Numbered from the stretch's first letter, positions 47,990-57,020 are shown. The stretch is 59,063 bases of DNA from Myxococcaceae bacterium (GCA_025459425.1 JALOQF010000010.1:1-59063); one strand, 5' to 3'. The notes: generated by a model not told the origin, from the letters alone. Translations and numbers: made by a program.

Positions 47990-49752
47990 CGCGGGCGCTC
48001 GTTGCAGCCCTCGCGGCGCTCCTCCTCGTCCCCGGCCCGGCGCGCGCCCAGCAGGACCCCGCCGACGACGAGGCGCTGCCGCAGCTCAAGGGCGAAGCGA
48101 AGGCGCGCATTCAGAACCTCGAGCAGTACCTCGAGGACTGGGACGTCGCGGGCGCGAAGGCCGAGCTCGCCGAGCTCGAGAAGCTGGCCCCCGCCGACAT
48201 CGAACCGGTGCGCTACTTCCGCGGCCGCATCGCCTTCGAAGAGGGCGACTACCAGAAGGCCTTCGACGAGCTGTCGGCCTCGGGCGTGCGCGACAAGCCC
48301 GGCAGCTGGCTGCGGCTGGTGAAGGACACCCGCGACATCGTGAAGGATCATTCGCGGGCCGAGAGCGAACACTTCGTCTTCCTCTACCCGAAGGGCAAAG
48401 ACGGCGTGCTCGTGCCCTGGGCGCTCGAAGCCCTCGAGGGCATTCACGCCGCGCTCGCGAAGGATCTCGGCCACACGCCGAAGGGGAAGATTCGCGTCGA
48501 GATCGTCTCGTCGGCCACCGAGCTGGCGAAGGTGTCGACGCTCTCGCGCGAGGCCATTCGCACCACCGGCACCATCGCCATCTGCAAGTTCAACAAGCTG
48601 ATGGTGACGTCACCCAAGGCCGTGGTGCGCGGCTACGACTGGCTCGACACGCTGGCCCACGAGTACGTGCACCTCGTCGTCAGCCAGAAGTCGCGCAACA
48701 CCGTGCCCATCTGGATGCACGAGGGCCTCGCGAAGTACCTCGAGTCGCGCTGGCGCGGGCCAGCCGGTGGCGCGATGACGCCTTCGACGCTCGCGCTGCT
48801 CGGCTCGCGGGTGCGCAGCAACACGCTGGTGCCCTTCGAGAAGATGCACCCGTCGATGGCGCTGTTGCCCACCGCCGAAGACGCGGCCACCGCCTTCGCC
48901 GAGGTCTTCTTCGCCATGCACCTCGTCGACACCGAGTCGGGCCCGGGCGCCCTGGCCCGCCTGCTGGCCGAGATGGGCCGGGGCTCGAGCGACAAGGCCG
49001 CCGTCGAGGCGGTGACGAAGAAGAAGTGGCCCGACTTCGAGCGCGCGTGGATGGCGCACCTCAAGAAGCAGCCCTACCCGAAGGAGCTCATCCCCCCGTC
49101 GGCGCACGAGAAGAAGCAGCTCGTCGAGGGCGACACGAAGGAGAAGGACCCGAAGAAGAAGGGCAAGAAGGAGCGCGAGGTCTCGTTCGGCGACTTCGCC
49201 GAGGTGCAAGAGACGCCCGCCCGCAAGGCCGCGCACCTGGGCGAGCTGATGCGGGAGCGCCGACGCATGGGCGCCGCCGCCGAGCACTACCAGAAGGCCT
49301 ACTCGCTGGTCGGCGACCGCTACGAGTCCGTCAGCAACAAGTACGCGCTGACGCTGCTCGAGCTCAAGCGCTTCGACGAGGCCGAGAAGGTGCTGCTGGG
49401 CAGCCTCGTCACCCACCCCGGCAGCGCCGCCACCAACACCCACCTCGCCCGCATCGCCCTGCGCGCGAAGAAGTTCGACGTGGTGAAGAAGGCCAGCCTC
49501 GACGCGCTCGCCGTCAACCCGTTCGACCCCGAGGTGCACGTGTCGCTGTACCTCGCGGCGAAGAAGCTGGGCGACGATGCCCTCGCCCAGCGCGCGGTCC
49601 AGGGGCTGGTGGCGCTGCTCGACATCGACCCATCGAAGGTCGGCGAGCTCGCGAAGCGCCTCGAGCAGTCGAACCTCGTCGACGTCGACGTCACCGGGCC
49701 ACCGCCGCCACCGCCCGTGGCTCGCGACGCGGGCGAGCGCCTGACGAGGTGA
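47986..49752 (+). CDS. Peptidase MA-type gluzincin with TPR region
   Basis: This gene codes for 588 residues with a signal peptide ending near ARAQQ. A metallopeptidase domain (about 115-330) has the zinc motif HEYVH with a downstream Glu in WMHEGLAKYLE, the gluzincin pattern. A Lys-rich acidic linker (about 375-405) is followed by TPR-like helices (HYQKAYSLVGDRYESV, HLARIALRAKKFDVV). It is co-translated with DUF4175, so a joint envelope role is likely: the TPR part may bind the coiled-coil partner. The substrate is unknown. Confidence 0.85.
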   Translation: MTRALVAALAALLLVPGPARAQQDPADDEALPQLKGEAKARIQNLEQYLEDWDVAGAKAELAELEKLAPADIEPVRYFRGRIAFEEGDYQKAFDELSASGVRDKPGSWLRLVKDTRDIVKDHSRAESEHFVFLYPKGKDGVLVPWALEALEGIHAALAKDLGHTPKGKIRVEIVSSATELAKVSTLSREAIRTTGTIAICKFNKLMVTSPKAVVRGYDWLDTLAHEYVHLVVSQKSRNTVPIWMHEGLAKYLESRWRGPAGGAMTPSTLALLGSRVRSNTLVPFEKMHPSMALLPTAEDAATAFAEVFFAMHLVDTESGPGALARLLAEMGRGSSDKAAVEAVTKKKWPDFERAWMAHLKKQPYPKELIPPSAHEKKQLVEGDTKEKDPKKKGKKEREVSFGDFAEVQETPARKAAHLGELMRERRRMGAAAEHYQKAYSLVGDRYESVSNKYALTLLELKRFDEAEKVLLGSLVTHPGSAATNTHLARIALRAKKFDVVKKASLDALAVNPFDPEVHVSLYLAAKKLGDDALAQRAVQGLVALLDIDPSKVGELAKRLEQSNLVDVDVTGPPPPPPVARDAGERLTR

Positions 49753-49924
49753 GGCCGGGAGCGCCCGGCGCTTCGAGGCCAGCTCCGACGGCCGGTCGAC
49801 GAGCGCTGCCGGCCGAGCGCCGAGGTGGAGCCCCGTCGCATCCGCTCGACTCCCGTGCGACGGCCTCAGCGAGCCGCTCGACGTGCGGCGAGGGGCAACG
49901 ACGCCCTGAAGCTCGCCCAGACAG

Positions 49925-50338
49925 TCACTTCTTGCCGGCGCCGAGGCCCATCTTCTTGTCCATCTCGGCGGCCTCCCTGGCGTCGGCGTCTTGCTGCGCG
50001 CTGGGCGCGGCGCCCGGCTTCTTCGCGGCCTCGGCCTTCGGCTCGAGCGCCTTCTTCTTCGCGTCCACCGCGGCGCGCTCGTCGGCGTTCATCGTGGCCG
50101 TGGCGCGGGCCCACTCGGCCTGCTTGACGCCGCGCGCCTCGAGCACCGCGCGCTCGGCAGCGGCCGTCTCCTTCATGCGCGCACGCACGTCGCCTGGCGC
50201 CGTCTTGCCCTTGTACTTCTCTTCGACGGCGGCGACGGCCTTCGCCTGCTCCTGCTGAATGGCCGCGATGTCGTCGGGCGTCAGCTGCGCGAGGGCGGGA
50301 GCGGCGACGAGGAGCGACACCAGCAGGGCACGGCGCAT
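49925..50338 (-). CDS. Small exported charged protein at the end of the FtsH-like operon
   Basis: This gene codes for 137 residues from ATG 50338. A signal peptide MRRALLVSLLVAAPALAQ is followed by a highly charged helical protein (VAAVEEKYKGKTAPGDVR, MKETAAAERAVLE) with a Lys/Ala-rich tail. No catalytic motif is visible. It is 29 bases downstream of the 87-residue gene in the same strand run. It may be an unrelated downstream gene or a periplasmic partner; the sequence does not decide. Confidence 0.7.
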   Translation of the reverse strand: MRRALLVSLLVAAPALAQLTPDDIAAIQQEQAKAVAAVEEKYKGKTAPGDVRARMKETAAAERAVLEARGVKQAEWARATATMNADERAAVDAKKKALEPKAEAAKKPGAAPSAQQDADAREAAEMDKKMGLGAGKK

Positions 50339-50367
50339 GGGCAGACCTCCGAATGGGAGCCCGAAGT

Positions 50368-50631
50368 CTACCCCGGCTGCGCCTGGAGCCACGCCACCAG
50401 CGCGGCGTTCTGCGTGGTAGCCAGCAGCGGGTCCTTCGCGCGCGCGTCGGCCTGGGCGAGCCAGTCCGTCACGACGGGCGGCAGCGCCAGGTTCGCGTCG
50501 CGGGCGCGGCGCACCACCGTCTGCGCCTCGAGGTAGAACTGGTTGAGCGCCAGGCGGTCGCCGATGGGCAGGCGGAACAGGTTGGTCAGGTCGCGCTTGA
50601 GCGCCGACAGGTCGTAGACGAGCTGGGCCAT
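50368..50631 (-). CDS. Small protein of the FtsH-like operon
   Basis: This gene codes for 87 residues from ATG 50631, starting five bases after the preceding stop. The sequence is helical (VYDLSALKRDLTNLFRLP, QFYLEAQTVVRRARD, VVTDWLAQADARAKD). No homologous family is recognised. It is tightly packed behind the AAA+ protease and its 88-residue partner, so it is probably an accessory or substrate-adaptor subunit. Confidence 0.7.
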   Translation of the reverse strand: MAQLVYDLSALKRDLTNLFRLPIGDRLALNQFYLEAQTVVRRARDANLALPPVVTDWLAQADARAKDPLLATTQNAALVAWLQAQPG

Positions 50632-50636
50632 GTGCC

Positions 50637-50903
50637 TCACCCCTTGTTCGCCGCCGCTTCCTTCTGGGCGGGCGCGGCCTGGGGGTTCTCCTTCACCGCG
50701 GCGCCCTGCCCCTCGCGCTCGATGACGAGCGTGCCGAGCTCTTCGGGCGTCACGGTGCCGCCCGCGATGAGGGCCTCGAGGAGCCGCTTGTGCTGCTCCT
50801 CGTGCTCCGCGGGCAACGAGTCCGAGTCGCTCTCGTACTTGACCCACACGTTCTTCTTCTTCGTCACCGGGTCGATCTCGAGGCGCAGGATGAGGGTGGC
50901 CAT
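50637..50903 (-). CDS. Small protein with DUF2997-like strand-helix layout
   Basis: This gene codes for 88 residues. The first half (TLILRLEIDPVTKKKNVWV then LPAEHEEQHKRLLEAL) follows the 'x-EIDP-x-T-x-V' strand pair plus helix seen in DUF2997-type mini-proteins, which in cyanobacteria and other bacteria occur beside AAA+ ATPases. The C-terminus is an Ala/Gln/Lys tail. An AAGGAG site overlaps the upstream stop. It lies 15 bases after the FtsH-like gene. Confidence 0.65.
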   Translation of the reverse strand: MATLILRLEIDPVTKKKNVWVKYESDSDSLPAEHEEQHKRLLEALIAGGTVTPEELGTLVIEREGQGAAVKENPQAAPAQKEAAANKG

Positions 50904-50918
50904 GATGGGAGGACTCCT

Positions 50919-53033
50919 TCAGCGGTCGGACGGCACCGGGTTCTTCTTCTCGACCTTCGGCAGCACCGAGGCCAGCGCTTCCTTGTCGAGCACCTTCTTC
51001 TCGAGCACGAGGTCTCGCAGCGTCTGCACCAGGCCGCGGTTCTCGTCGAGAATGGTGCGCGCGCGCTGACGCTGCTCCTCGAGGATCTGCTTCACCGACT
51101 CTTCCATCGCCGCCAGCGCCTTGTCCGAGATGGGCTCGCGCTCGTCGGTCTCGAAGCGCCGCACGCCCACGGCCTCACCGCCCATGCCGAACTCTTCGAC
51201 GAGGGCGCGGGCGATGGCGGTGGCCCGGTCGAGGTCGGCGGCGCTGCCGATCGACAGGTCTTCGAGGAAGAGCAGCTCGGCCTCACGGCCCCCGAAGAGG
51301 GTGCAGATCTGATCGAGCAGCTGCCCGCGGGTGACGACGTAGCGGCTGGCCGGCTCGGAGTAGCTGACGAAGCCCAGCGCCCCCACCAGGTCGGAGCGGA
51401 TGCTGATGCGCTCGATGGCGGGCGAGTTGGGCGTGAAGAGCGCCGCGACGGCGTGACCAGCCTCGTGGGTGGCGATGACGCGCTCTTCGCGCGGCGTGAG
51501 GTTGGGCCGCTCGTTGTAGCTCGACAGCGTGCGCTCGATGTCGTCCAGCTCGGTGGGCCCGGTCTTCTTCTCGCGCAGGCGCATGCGGGCGAGCGCGCGG
51601 CAGATGGCCTGAATGTGATCGCCCGAGTGCCGCGAGTTGGTTCCCTCGACGAAGTCGCCGGTCTTCTTCACCAGCCACTCGAGGCCACGGTCCGAGAGCT
51701 GGAGCCCCAGCTTCTGGTCGTAGATGCGAATGATGGCGCGCCGATCTTCGGCGTTGGGGAACGGAATGTGGAGGTGGAACTCGAAGCGGCCCGGCCGCAG
51801 CAGCGCCGGGTCGAGCGACTCGACGAAGTTGGTGGTGCCGACGACGAAGACCAGCTCGTCCTTGCGGAAGCCGTCCATCTCGGTGAGCAGCTGGTTCACC
51901 ATCGAGTGCTCGACGCCCGAGCCCTGGTAGGTACCGCGCGCCGTGGCGAACGAGTCGAGCTCGTCGAACACGATGATGCTGGGCGCGGCCTGGCGGGCGC
52001 GGGTGAAGACCTGCCGCAGGTTCTCTTCCGACTCGCCGACCCACTTCGACTTGAGCTCGGGCCCGCTCACCACCGTGACGGCCGCGCCCAACGAGGTGGC
52101 CATGGCCTTGGCGAAGAGCGTCTTGCCGGTGCCCGGTGGGCCCCAGAAGATCATGCCGCGCGGAATGAGGCCCTCGACGGCCTTCATCTGCGCCTCGTCG
52201 GCGGCCGCGTCCTTCAACGCGAGCACGTCGAGGATCTCCTTCTGGAGGCGCTCCTTCACCTTGGCGTAGCCGCCGATGTCCTTCTCGAGGTCGACGTCGG
52301 GCAACGTGAGCTGGCCCACCAGCGTCGCCTGGCGCAGCTGCCGCTCGGCGGGCTTCGGATCAGACGGGTAGTCTTCACCCGAGAGCGTCGACAGCAGCCG
52401 CCGCAGGCGCACGGCGTTGACGCCCGAGACGTGCTTGTACAGCTGGTAGCCCTTGAGGGCGCGCGCGTTCGAGAGCTTGCGCGACTCGCGCTGGGTGACG
52501 AGGTGCCGTAGCCGCTCGCGGGGCACGCCGAGCAGGTGCTCGCGCCGGGGGAAGAGGTTCTCGATCACCTTCGGCAGCGGAAACGACGGGTCCTTGAAGC
52601 CGAGGAAGACGAGCTCGGGGTTCTCGTACAGGAGCGGAATCACCTCGCGCGCCTCGCTGGTGAGGCCGCCCACGCTCGTGGTGAGCAGGTCGAGGTGGGG
52701 CAGCACCAGCACCCGCTCGTTCACCGCGCCGCGCACGGCCTCGCGCAGGTAGAAGACGATGGTCGCCACCAGGCCCATGCCCGGCTGCAGCGCTGGCAGC
52801 TCGGGAATCGGGCGGCCGTCGAGGTAGAGGAACGAGCGGCCCTCTTTCTTCAGCCGGTCACGCACTGCCTTGTACAGGTACGGCGTCAGCTCCTTCTCGC
52901 CCTCGACGAGCACCGGCAGCCCCGAGCGCAGGGCGTCGGTGACGCGGGTGATCTCGGCGGGGTAGGCCGCCTCGACGGCGGCGAACGGCGTGAGCTCGAC
53001 GGGGAGCTGATCTTCGGGAACCAGGAGAGACAC
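50919..53033 (-). CDS. Soluble AAA+ protease, Cdc48-like ATPase fused to FtsH-type M41 peptidase
   Basis: This gene codes for 704 residues with no membrane helix. Residues about 30-215 look like a degenerate AAA domain: GLPVLVEGEKELTPYLY lacks the Walker Lys, but VLVLPHLDLL resembles Walker B. The active AAA domain has Walker A FWGPPGTGKT (296-305), WVGESEENLR pore loop (331-340, the Cdc48/p97 form rather than FtsH FVGVGA), Walker B IIVFDELDS (353-361) and arginine fingers in DPALLRPGRF. The M41 zinc site is HEAGH (523-527) with Asp600 in SIGSAADLDRAT. It is a cytosolic ATP-dependent protease; targets are unknown. Confidence 0.9.
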   Translation of the reverse strand: MSLLVPEDQLPVELTPFAAVEAAYPAEITRVTDALRSGLPVLVEGEKELTPYLYKAVRDRLKKEGRSFLYLDGRPIPELPALQPGMGLVATIVFYLREAVRGAVNERVLVLPHLDLLTTSVGGLTSEAREVIPLLYENPELVFLGFKDPSFPLPKVIENLFPRREHLLGVPRERLRHLVTQRESRKLSNARALKGYQLYKHVSGVNAVRLRRLLSTLSGEDYPSDPKPAERQLRQATLVGQLTLPDVDLEKDIGGYAKVKERLQKEILDVLALKDAAADEAQMKAVEGLIPRGMIFWGPPGTGKTLFAKAMATSLGAAVTVVSGPELKSKWVGESEENLRQVFTRARQAAPSIIVFDELDSFATARGTYQGSGVEHSMVNQLLTEMDGFRKDELVFVVGTTNFVESLDPALLRPGRFEFHLHIPFPNAEDRRAIIRIYDQKLGLQLSDRGLEWLVKKTGDFVEGTNSRHSGDHIQAICRALARMRLREKKTGPTELDDIERTLSSYNERPNLTPREERVIATHEAGHAVAALFTPNSPAIERISIRSDLVGALGFVSYSEPASRYVVTRGQLLDQICTLFGGREAELLFLEDLSIGSAADLDRATAIARALVEEFGMGGEAVGVRRFETDEREPISDKALAAMEESVKQILEEQRQRARTILDENRGLVQTLRDLVLEKKVLDKEALASVLPKVEKKNPVPSDR

Positions 53034-53054
53034 GTCACGACTCCAGGGGCGTCG

Positions 53055-53615
53055 TCAGACGCGCACCTTGATGGTGAGGCCGCCATTGGCGTCCTCGTGG
53101 ACTTCTTCGACCTGGCCCAGCTCGGCGGCGCGCGTCTTCAGCGCGGTCGCAGTGACCCGGTTCACCACGCCGTCGAGCTCGCCCTTGAGATCCTTCAGCG
53201 TGCCCTCGAGCTGCTGCGTCACCTTCTTGCGCAGCGCCTCTTCTTCGGCCTTCGCCTCGCGCTTGAGGGCCTCCTGGGCCACGCGGCGCAGCGCCGCCTC
53301 ACGCTCGTCCTTCTGGAGCTGGTCGACGACCGCGGTGCGCTCGGTCTCGAGCTTCACGTCCTGGTGGCCCTCGACGGTGGCCGACACCTGACCGGTCTCG
53401 AGATCGACCTCGACCTCGACGCCGTTGGCTTCCTTGCGGCGGGCGAGCGAGCCGTCGCGCTCGAAGCCGCGCTGCGCGAGCTCCTGGGCCAGCAGGTCGC
53501 GCATGCGCTCCTTCTGGAGAATCGGCAGCAGCTCGAGCGTCGAGCTCACCCCGTCTTCGACCTGCACGTGGTGGGACAACGACTCCTTGATCGAGATTCG
53601 GTACGCGCGGCTCAT
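53055..53615 (-). CDS. Accessory protein upstream of the AAA+ protease
   Basis: This gene codes for 186 residues from ATG 53615; upstream in-frame sequence is not protein-like. The N-terminus contains a small strand-rich part (ANGVEVEVDLETGQVSATVEG) with the 'VDLETGQV' turn seen in DUF2997-like proteins. The centre is a long helix (REAALRRVAQEALKREAKAE). The C-terminus (VVNRVTATALKTRAAELGQV ... GGLTIKVRV) resembles the end of DUF1257/Ycf35-type proteins. It begins the five-gene operon, 21 bases before the protease gene. I infer a substrate-recognition or regulatory role. Confidence 0.7.
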   Translation of the reverse strand: MSRAYRISIKESLSHHVQVEDGVSSTLELLPILQKERMRDLLAQELAQRGFERDGSLARRKEANGVEVEVDLETGQVSATVEGHQDVKLETERTAVVDQLQKDEREAALRRVAQEALKREAKAEEEALRKKVTQQLEGTLKDLKGELDGVVNRVTATALKTRAAELGQVEEVHEDANGGLTIKVRV

Positions 53616-53728
53616 GGTGGTAGCGGAGCACAGCTCACGGCCGACATCCACGCGCGCAACCCAATCGCCCTGACCGCCGCGAACGGGGCAGTTGCTTTCG
53701 GGCAGGGCCCGCGTCATCCATCGCTTTC

Positions 53729-54133
53729 GTGTGGCTCGCCCTCGCCGTCAGCGTCGTCGTCAGCGCGCCCCCGGCGCAGGGCCTGACCATTCGGGTGCCG
53801 AAGCCCGCGTCCTTCGGCGCGACCGCGGGTGAAGCGGACGCCGTGCAGAACGCCGTCAAGGCCGAGCTCGAGGCCGAGGGCTACGCGGTGGTGACGGGCC
53901 CGGAAGACAAGACGATCGCCGCGGTCATCTCGGGCACGCTGACCCGCGTCGGCGGCGGGTACATTCTCAACCTGTCCATCATTCGCCAGAATGACGGCCG
54001 GGTGCTCGACCAGGTGCGCGAAGAAGCGAAGACGACGGCCGACCTGGCGCGCGCGAGCACCACCATCGCCAAACAGCTGGCCTCGGCGCTCCGGCAGGCG
54101 ATGGGCGTGCGCGCGAAGGTCAAGGTGAAATGA
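53729..54133 (+). CDS. Small exported protein of unknown function
   Basis: This gene codes for 134 residues from GTG 53729. A short hydrophobic start (LALAVSVVVSAPPAQG) is likely a signal peptide. The mature part reads as strand-helix-strand (ADAVQNAVKAELEAEGYAVV, TIAAVISGTLTRVGGGYIL) and ends in a basic tail. The pattern resembles the CsgG-like or DUF-type 'ISG-x-L' domains used to assemble envelope complexes, but no family is certain. It precedes the 342-residue gene by one base. Confidence 0.6.
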   Translation: MWLALAVSVVVSAPPAQGLTIRVPKPASFGATAGEADAVQNAVKAELEAEGYAVVTGPEDKTIAAVISGTLTRVGGGYILNLSIIRQNDGRVLDQVREEAKTTADLARASTTIAKQLASALRQAMGVRAKVKVK

Positions 54134-54134
54134 C

Positions 54135-55163
54135 ATGACGGCTCCGGCCCGCTTCCGACGACGCACGCAGGCGCCCCGCACCGACTCGATTCTCTGGCGT
54201 GCCCAGCTCGCGACCGCGATGGCGACGAAGAACCCTTCGGCGCTCGAGAAGGCCCTCGAGGGGCTGCCGCTGGTGGGCGACGTCGACGGCCGGCGGTTGC
54301 TGCCGACGGCGCAGGTGAACGACCCGACCTTCGGCGCCTCGGCGGGAGTTCCCTTCGCGCTCGAGATCGACGTCGACGACGTGCGCGAGGCCCCGGCCGA
54401 CGTCGGCCAGAAGGTCGACCAGGTCTTCTTCCCCAACGCGCCGCGGCTGCTGTTCAACGTGTGCTTCTCGTGCGGCGCGCCGAAGGGCGTCTTGCGCGAG
54501 GGCACCTACGGCGACCCGACGAGCCCCTGGTTCAACGTCTTCTTCGGCTACTACCAGATCGACGTCATCGCCTCGGAGTGGGGCCGGCCCTTCGGCTACC
54601 AGGACACCTCGAGCGGCGCGGTGAACACCGACGACGTGCTGCGCATCGGCAAGGCCGACTGGAACTACTTCTCGAACTGGATGTACGGCGTGCCGGAGCG
54701 CGCCATCGCGCCCCACAACACCCTCGACGGCGCGCGCATCGAGGTCGGCCCCCGCGAGCGCATCGGCCAGAAGCAGTGGGACGTGCTGAACATCTCGCAG
54801 GCGCGCATGGTGAGCGCCTACGTGTCGGGCAAGCCGACCGACCCGAAGCTCGAGGAGCGCGGCCCCTACTCGTTCCTCTGGCGCATGGCCTTCGGCTGCC
54901 CGAAGAGCCGCCCCGAGCACCCCGAGCTGTCGAGCTTCTTCCCCGTCGACATGACCGCGACGCTCTTCATGACGTTCCGCGAGGTGAAGAGCGACCCGTA
55001 CACGGGGAAGGACGTGTTCCAGACGTTCCTCTTCGGCGGCACGGTGAACGAGTGGTGGCAGGCGACGTTCGGCCAGCTCGGAGACAACCGCCGGCTGCTG
55101 GGCCTGCAGCTCGACGCGGTGAAGCGCGTCATCGTCGATGCGTACCCCGACCTGGGGTTCTGA
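54135..55163 (+). CDS. Conserved-looking protein of unknown function
   Basis: This gene codes for 342 residues without a signal peptide or membrane segment. It contains a CxxC block (LFNVCFSCGAPKG), Trp/Tyr-rich segments (DWNYFSNWMYGVPERAI, NEWWQATFGQLG) and an Arg-rich N-terminus. No catalytic motif is recognised. Its ATG follows the stop of the 134-residue gene by one base, so the two are cotranscribed and possibly functionally linked. Confidence 0.7.
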   Translation: MTAPARFRRRTQAPRTDSILWRAQLATAMATKNPSALEKALEGLPLVGDVDGRRLLPTAQVNDPTFGASAGVPFALEIDVDDVREAPADVGQKVDQVFFPNAPRLLFNVCFSCGAPKGVLREGTYGDPTSPWFNVFFGYYQIDVIASEWGRPFGYQDTSSGAVNTDDVLRIGKADWNYFSNWMYGVPERAIAPHNTLDGARIEVGPRERIGQKQWDVLNISQARMVSAYVSGKPTDPKLEERGPYSFLWRMAFGCPKSRPEHPELSSFFPVDMTATLFMTFREVKSDPYTGKDVFQTFLFGGTVNEWWQATFGQLGDNRRLLGLQLDAVKRVIVDAYPDLGF

Positions 55164-55238
55164 CGCGCCCCACGTGGCACCCGCCCGTCGGAGCGAGACC
55201 CACGCGGCGCCACACCGGTGGCGAGGTTAGTCCTCCGC

Positions 55239-55853
55239 ATGAAGCACACCCTTCTCGTGGTGTCCGTCCTGCTGGGGAGCGCCACGTCCATGGCCACCGA
55301 GTCACCGAAGTACGAAGTGCTGAAGCGGTACGACGGCTTCGAGGTGCGCCGGTACGCCGCGTACGTCGTCGCCGAGACCGAGGTGCAGGCCGAGCGCTCC
55401 GAGGCCGGCAACGCCGCGTTTGGCCGACTGGCCGGCTACATCTTCGGCGGGAACTCGGGCTCGACGAAGATCGCGATGACGGCGCCGGTGACGCAGTCGC
55501 AACGCATCGCGATGACGACCCCGGTGACGCAGCAGGCGTCGGGGCCATCGACCTGGGTGGTGCAGTTCTCGATGCCTTCGGCCTTCACGCTCGAGACGCT
55601 GCCGCAGCCGAAAGACGCCCGCGTGACGCTCAGGCCGGTGCCGGCGCGCGTCGTCGCCGTGGTGCGGTACTCGGGCACCTGGAGCGAAGCGAACTACCGG
55701 GAGCACCTCGACGCGCTCGTCGCGGGCCTCACGAAGCACGGGCTGGTCGCCAAAGGAGAGCCCATCTGGGCGCGGTACGATCCTCCGTACACGCCGTGGT
55801 TCCTGCGAACGAACGAGATTCAGCTCGAGCTGGTGAGCGCTCCACCACAGTGA
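55239..55853 (+). CDS. SOUL-family heme-binding protein, exported
   Basis: This gene codes for 204 residues from ATG 55239. A signal peptide (KHTLLVVSVLLGSATSMA) is followed by the SOUL/HEBP core: YEVLKRYDGFEVRRYAAYVVAE, FGRLAGYIFGGN, KIAMTAPVTQ and a second IAMTTPVTQ, then YDPPYTPWFLRTNEIQLEL. SOUL proteins bind heme or tetrapyrroles at the surface of a beta barrel. Location in the envelope is likely. It is convergent with the heme A synthase gene, with 105 bases between the two stop codons. Confidence 0.93.
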   Translation: MKHTLLVVSVLLGSATSMATESPKYEVLKRYDGFEVRRYAAYVVAETEVQAERSEAGNAAFGRLAGYIFGGNSGSTKIAMTAPVTQSQRIAMTTPVTQQASGPSTWVVQFSMPSAFTLETLPQPKDARVTLRPVPARVVAVVRYSGTWSEANYREHLDALVAGLTKHGLVAKGEPIWARYDPPYTPWFLRTNEIQLELVSAPPQ

Positions 55854-55958
55854 CGGTGCCCGCCGTGCGGACGAGGCCAGGGCCGCACACGAATCGATGG
55901 AGGACCTCGTGAGGCCTCGACGTGTGTCGCGAGCGAGCTCGGGTCGAAAGCGCTGAAC

Positions 55959-57020
55959 TCAGGCGCCCGCCAGCACCGCCACTCCGGAAGAGCGCGCGCC
56001 CACCTCGGCGCCCGTCGGCGCCACGCGGAGGGCACGCGCCCGGGCCACCACCAGCGCCACCATCAGGCCCAGCCCCGTCACCTGGTGTGCCACGCCGAGC
56101 CACAACAGCCGCTCCGGAACGATGGCATTCACGGTCACCAGCACGCCGAGGGCCACCTGCAGCGCCACCACGGCCAACACGGCGTGCCGTGAGGCCCCCA
56201 GCACGGCGCGCGAACGCCACCAGAAGACGACGACGCCCAGCACGAGCAGGTAGCCGAGGCTCCGGTGCACGAGGTGCACGGCGAGCGGGTCGTTCCACCA
56301 CCACCCACCACCACCGAGCAGCCCATTCGGCACCCACTGCCCGTTGATGGTGGGCCATGTCGGCGCCACCAGCACGGCCTTGAGCCCGGCCATGAACGCG
56401 CCCCAGGCGAACTGCACGAAGAGCACCGCGAGGAGCCCTGTCGCCCATCGGCTGCTGGAGCTCGGGGCCGACACGGGCCGCTCGTCGAGGTTGTCGACGC
56501 CCAGCGCCACCAGCCAGCCGAGCAGCACCGCCGCGAGCAGGAAGTGCGCCGCCAGCCGCAGGTGGCTCACGTAGACGAGCTCCTGCAGACCGCTCGCGAC
56601 CATCACCCACCCCATCACGCCCTGCGCGCCTCCCAGCGCCAACAGGGCCAGCGCGCGCCCCCGAAGGCCCTCGAGCAGGCCACGCCGCCAGAACAGCACC
56701 ATCGGCACCACGAAGAAGAGGCCCAGCAGGCGGCCCCACAGGCGGTGGAACCACTCCCAGAAGTAGATGACCTTGAACTCGTCGAGCGACAGGTGCGACT
56801 TGAGCCGCTGGAACTGGGGAATCTGCTGATACTTGCCGAAGGCCTCGGCCCAGCCCGCGTCGTCCGTCGGAGGAATGACGCCGAGAATCGGCTTCCACTC
56901 GGTGATGGACAGGCCCGAGTCGGTGAGCCGCGTGATGCCGCCCAGCACCACCTGCACCACCACCGCCGCCGCGACCGCGAGCAGCCAGAGTCCGACCGGG
57001 CGACGAGACGAGGGTGTCAT
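55959..57020 (-). CDS. ctaA: Heme A synthase, COX15/CtaA family
   Basis: This gene codes for 353 residues with about eight membrane helices. The N-terminal signature GGITRLTDSGLSITEWKP is that of the COX15-like class, and heme-ligand histidines occur in FWEWFHRLWGR, HLRLAAHFL, HLVHRSLGYLL and GVAHQVTG. There is no cysteine at all, so the disulfide loop of Bacillus-type CtaA is absent. It converts heme O to heme A for cytochrome oxidase. No ctaB or cytochrome oxidase genes are adjacent in the window. Confidence 0.93.
   Translation of the reverse strand: MTPSSRRPVGLWLLAVAAAVVVQVVLGGITRLTDSGLSITEWKPILGVIPPTDDAGWAEAFGKYQQIPQFQRLKSHLSLDEFKVIYFWEWFHRLWGRLLGLFFVVPMVLFWRRGLLEGLRGRALALLALGGAQGVMGWVMVASGLQELVYVSHLRLAAHFLLAAVLLGWLVALGVDNLDERPVSAPSSSSRWATGLLAVLFVQFAWGAFMAGLKAVLVAPTWPTINGQWVPNGLLGGGGWWWNDPLAVHLVHRSLGYLLVLGVVVFWWRSRAVLGASRHAVLAVVALQVALGVLVTVNAIVPERLLWLGVAHQVTGLGLMVALVVARARALRVAPTGAEVGARSSGVAVLAGA

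Noticed and set aside
49753-49924. 8-bp inverted repeat (CCGTCGCA / TGCGACGG) in the convergent gap
   Set aside because: The loop is 15 bases and no U-run follows; in GC-rich DNA such repeats are expected by chance.
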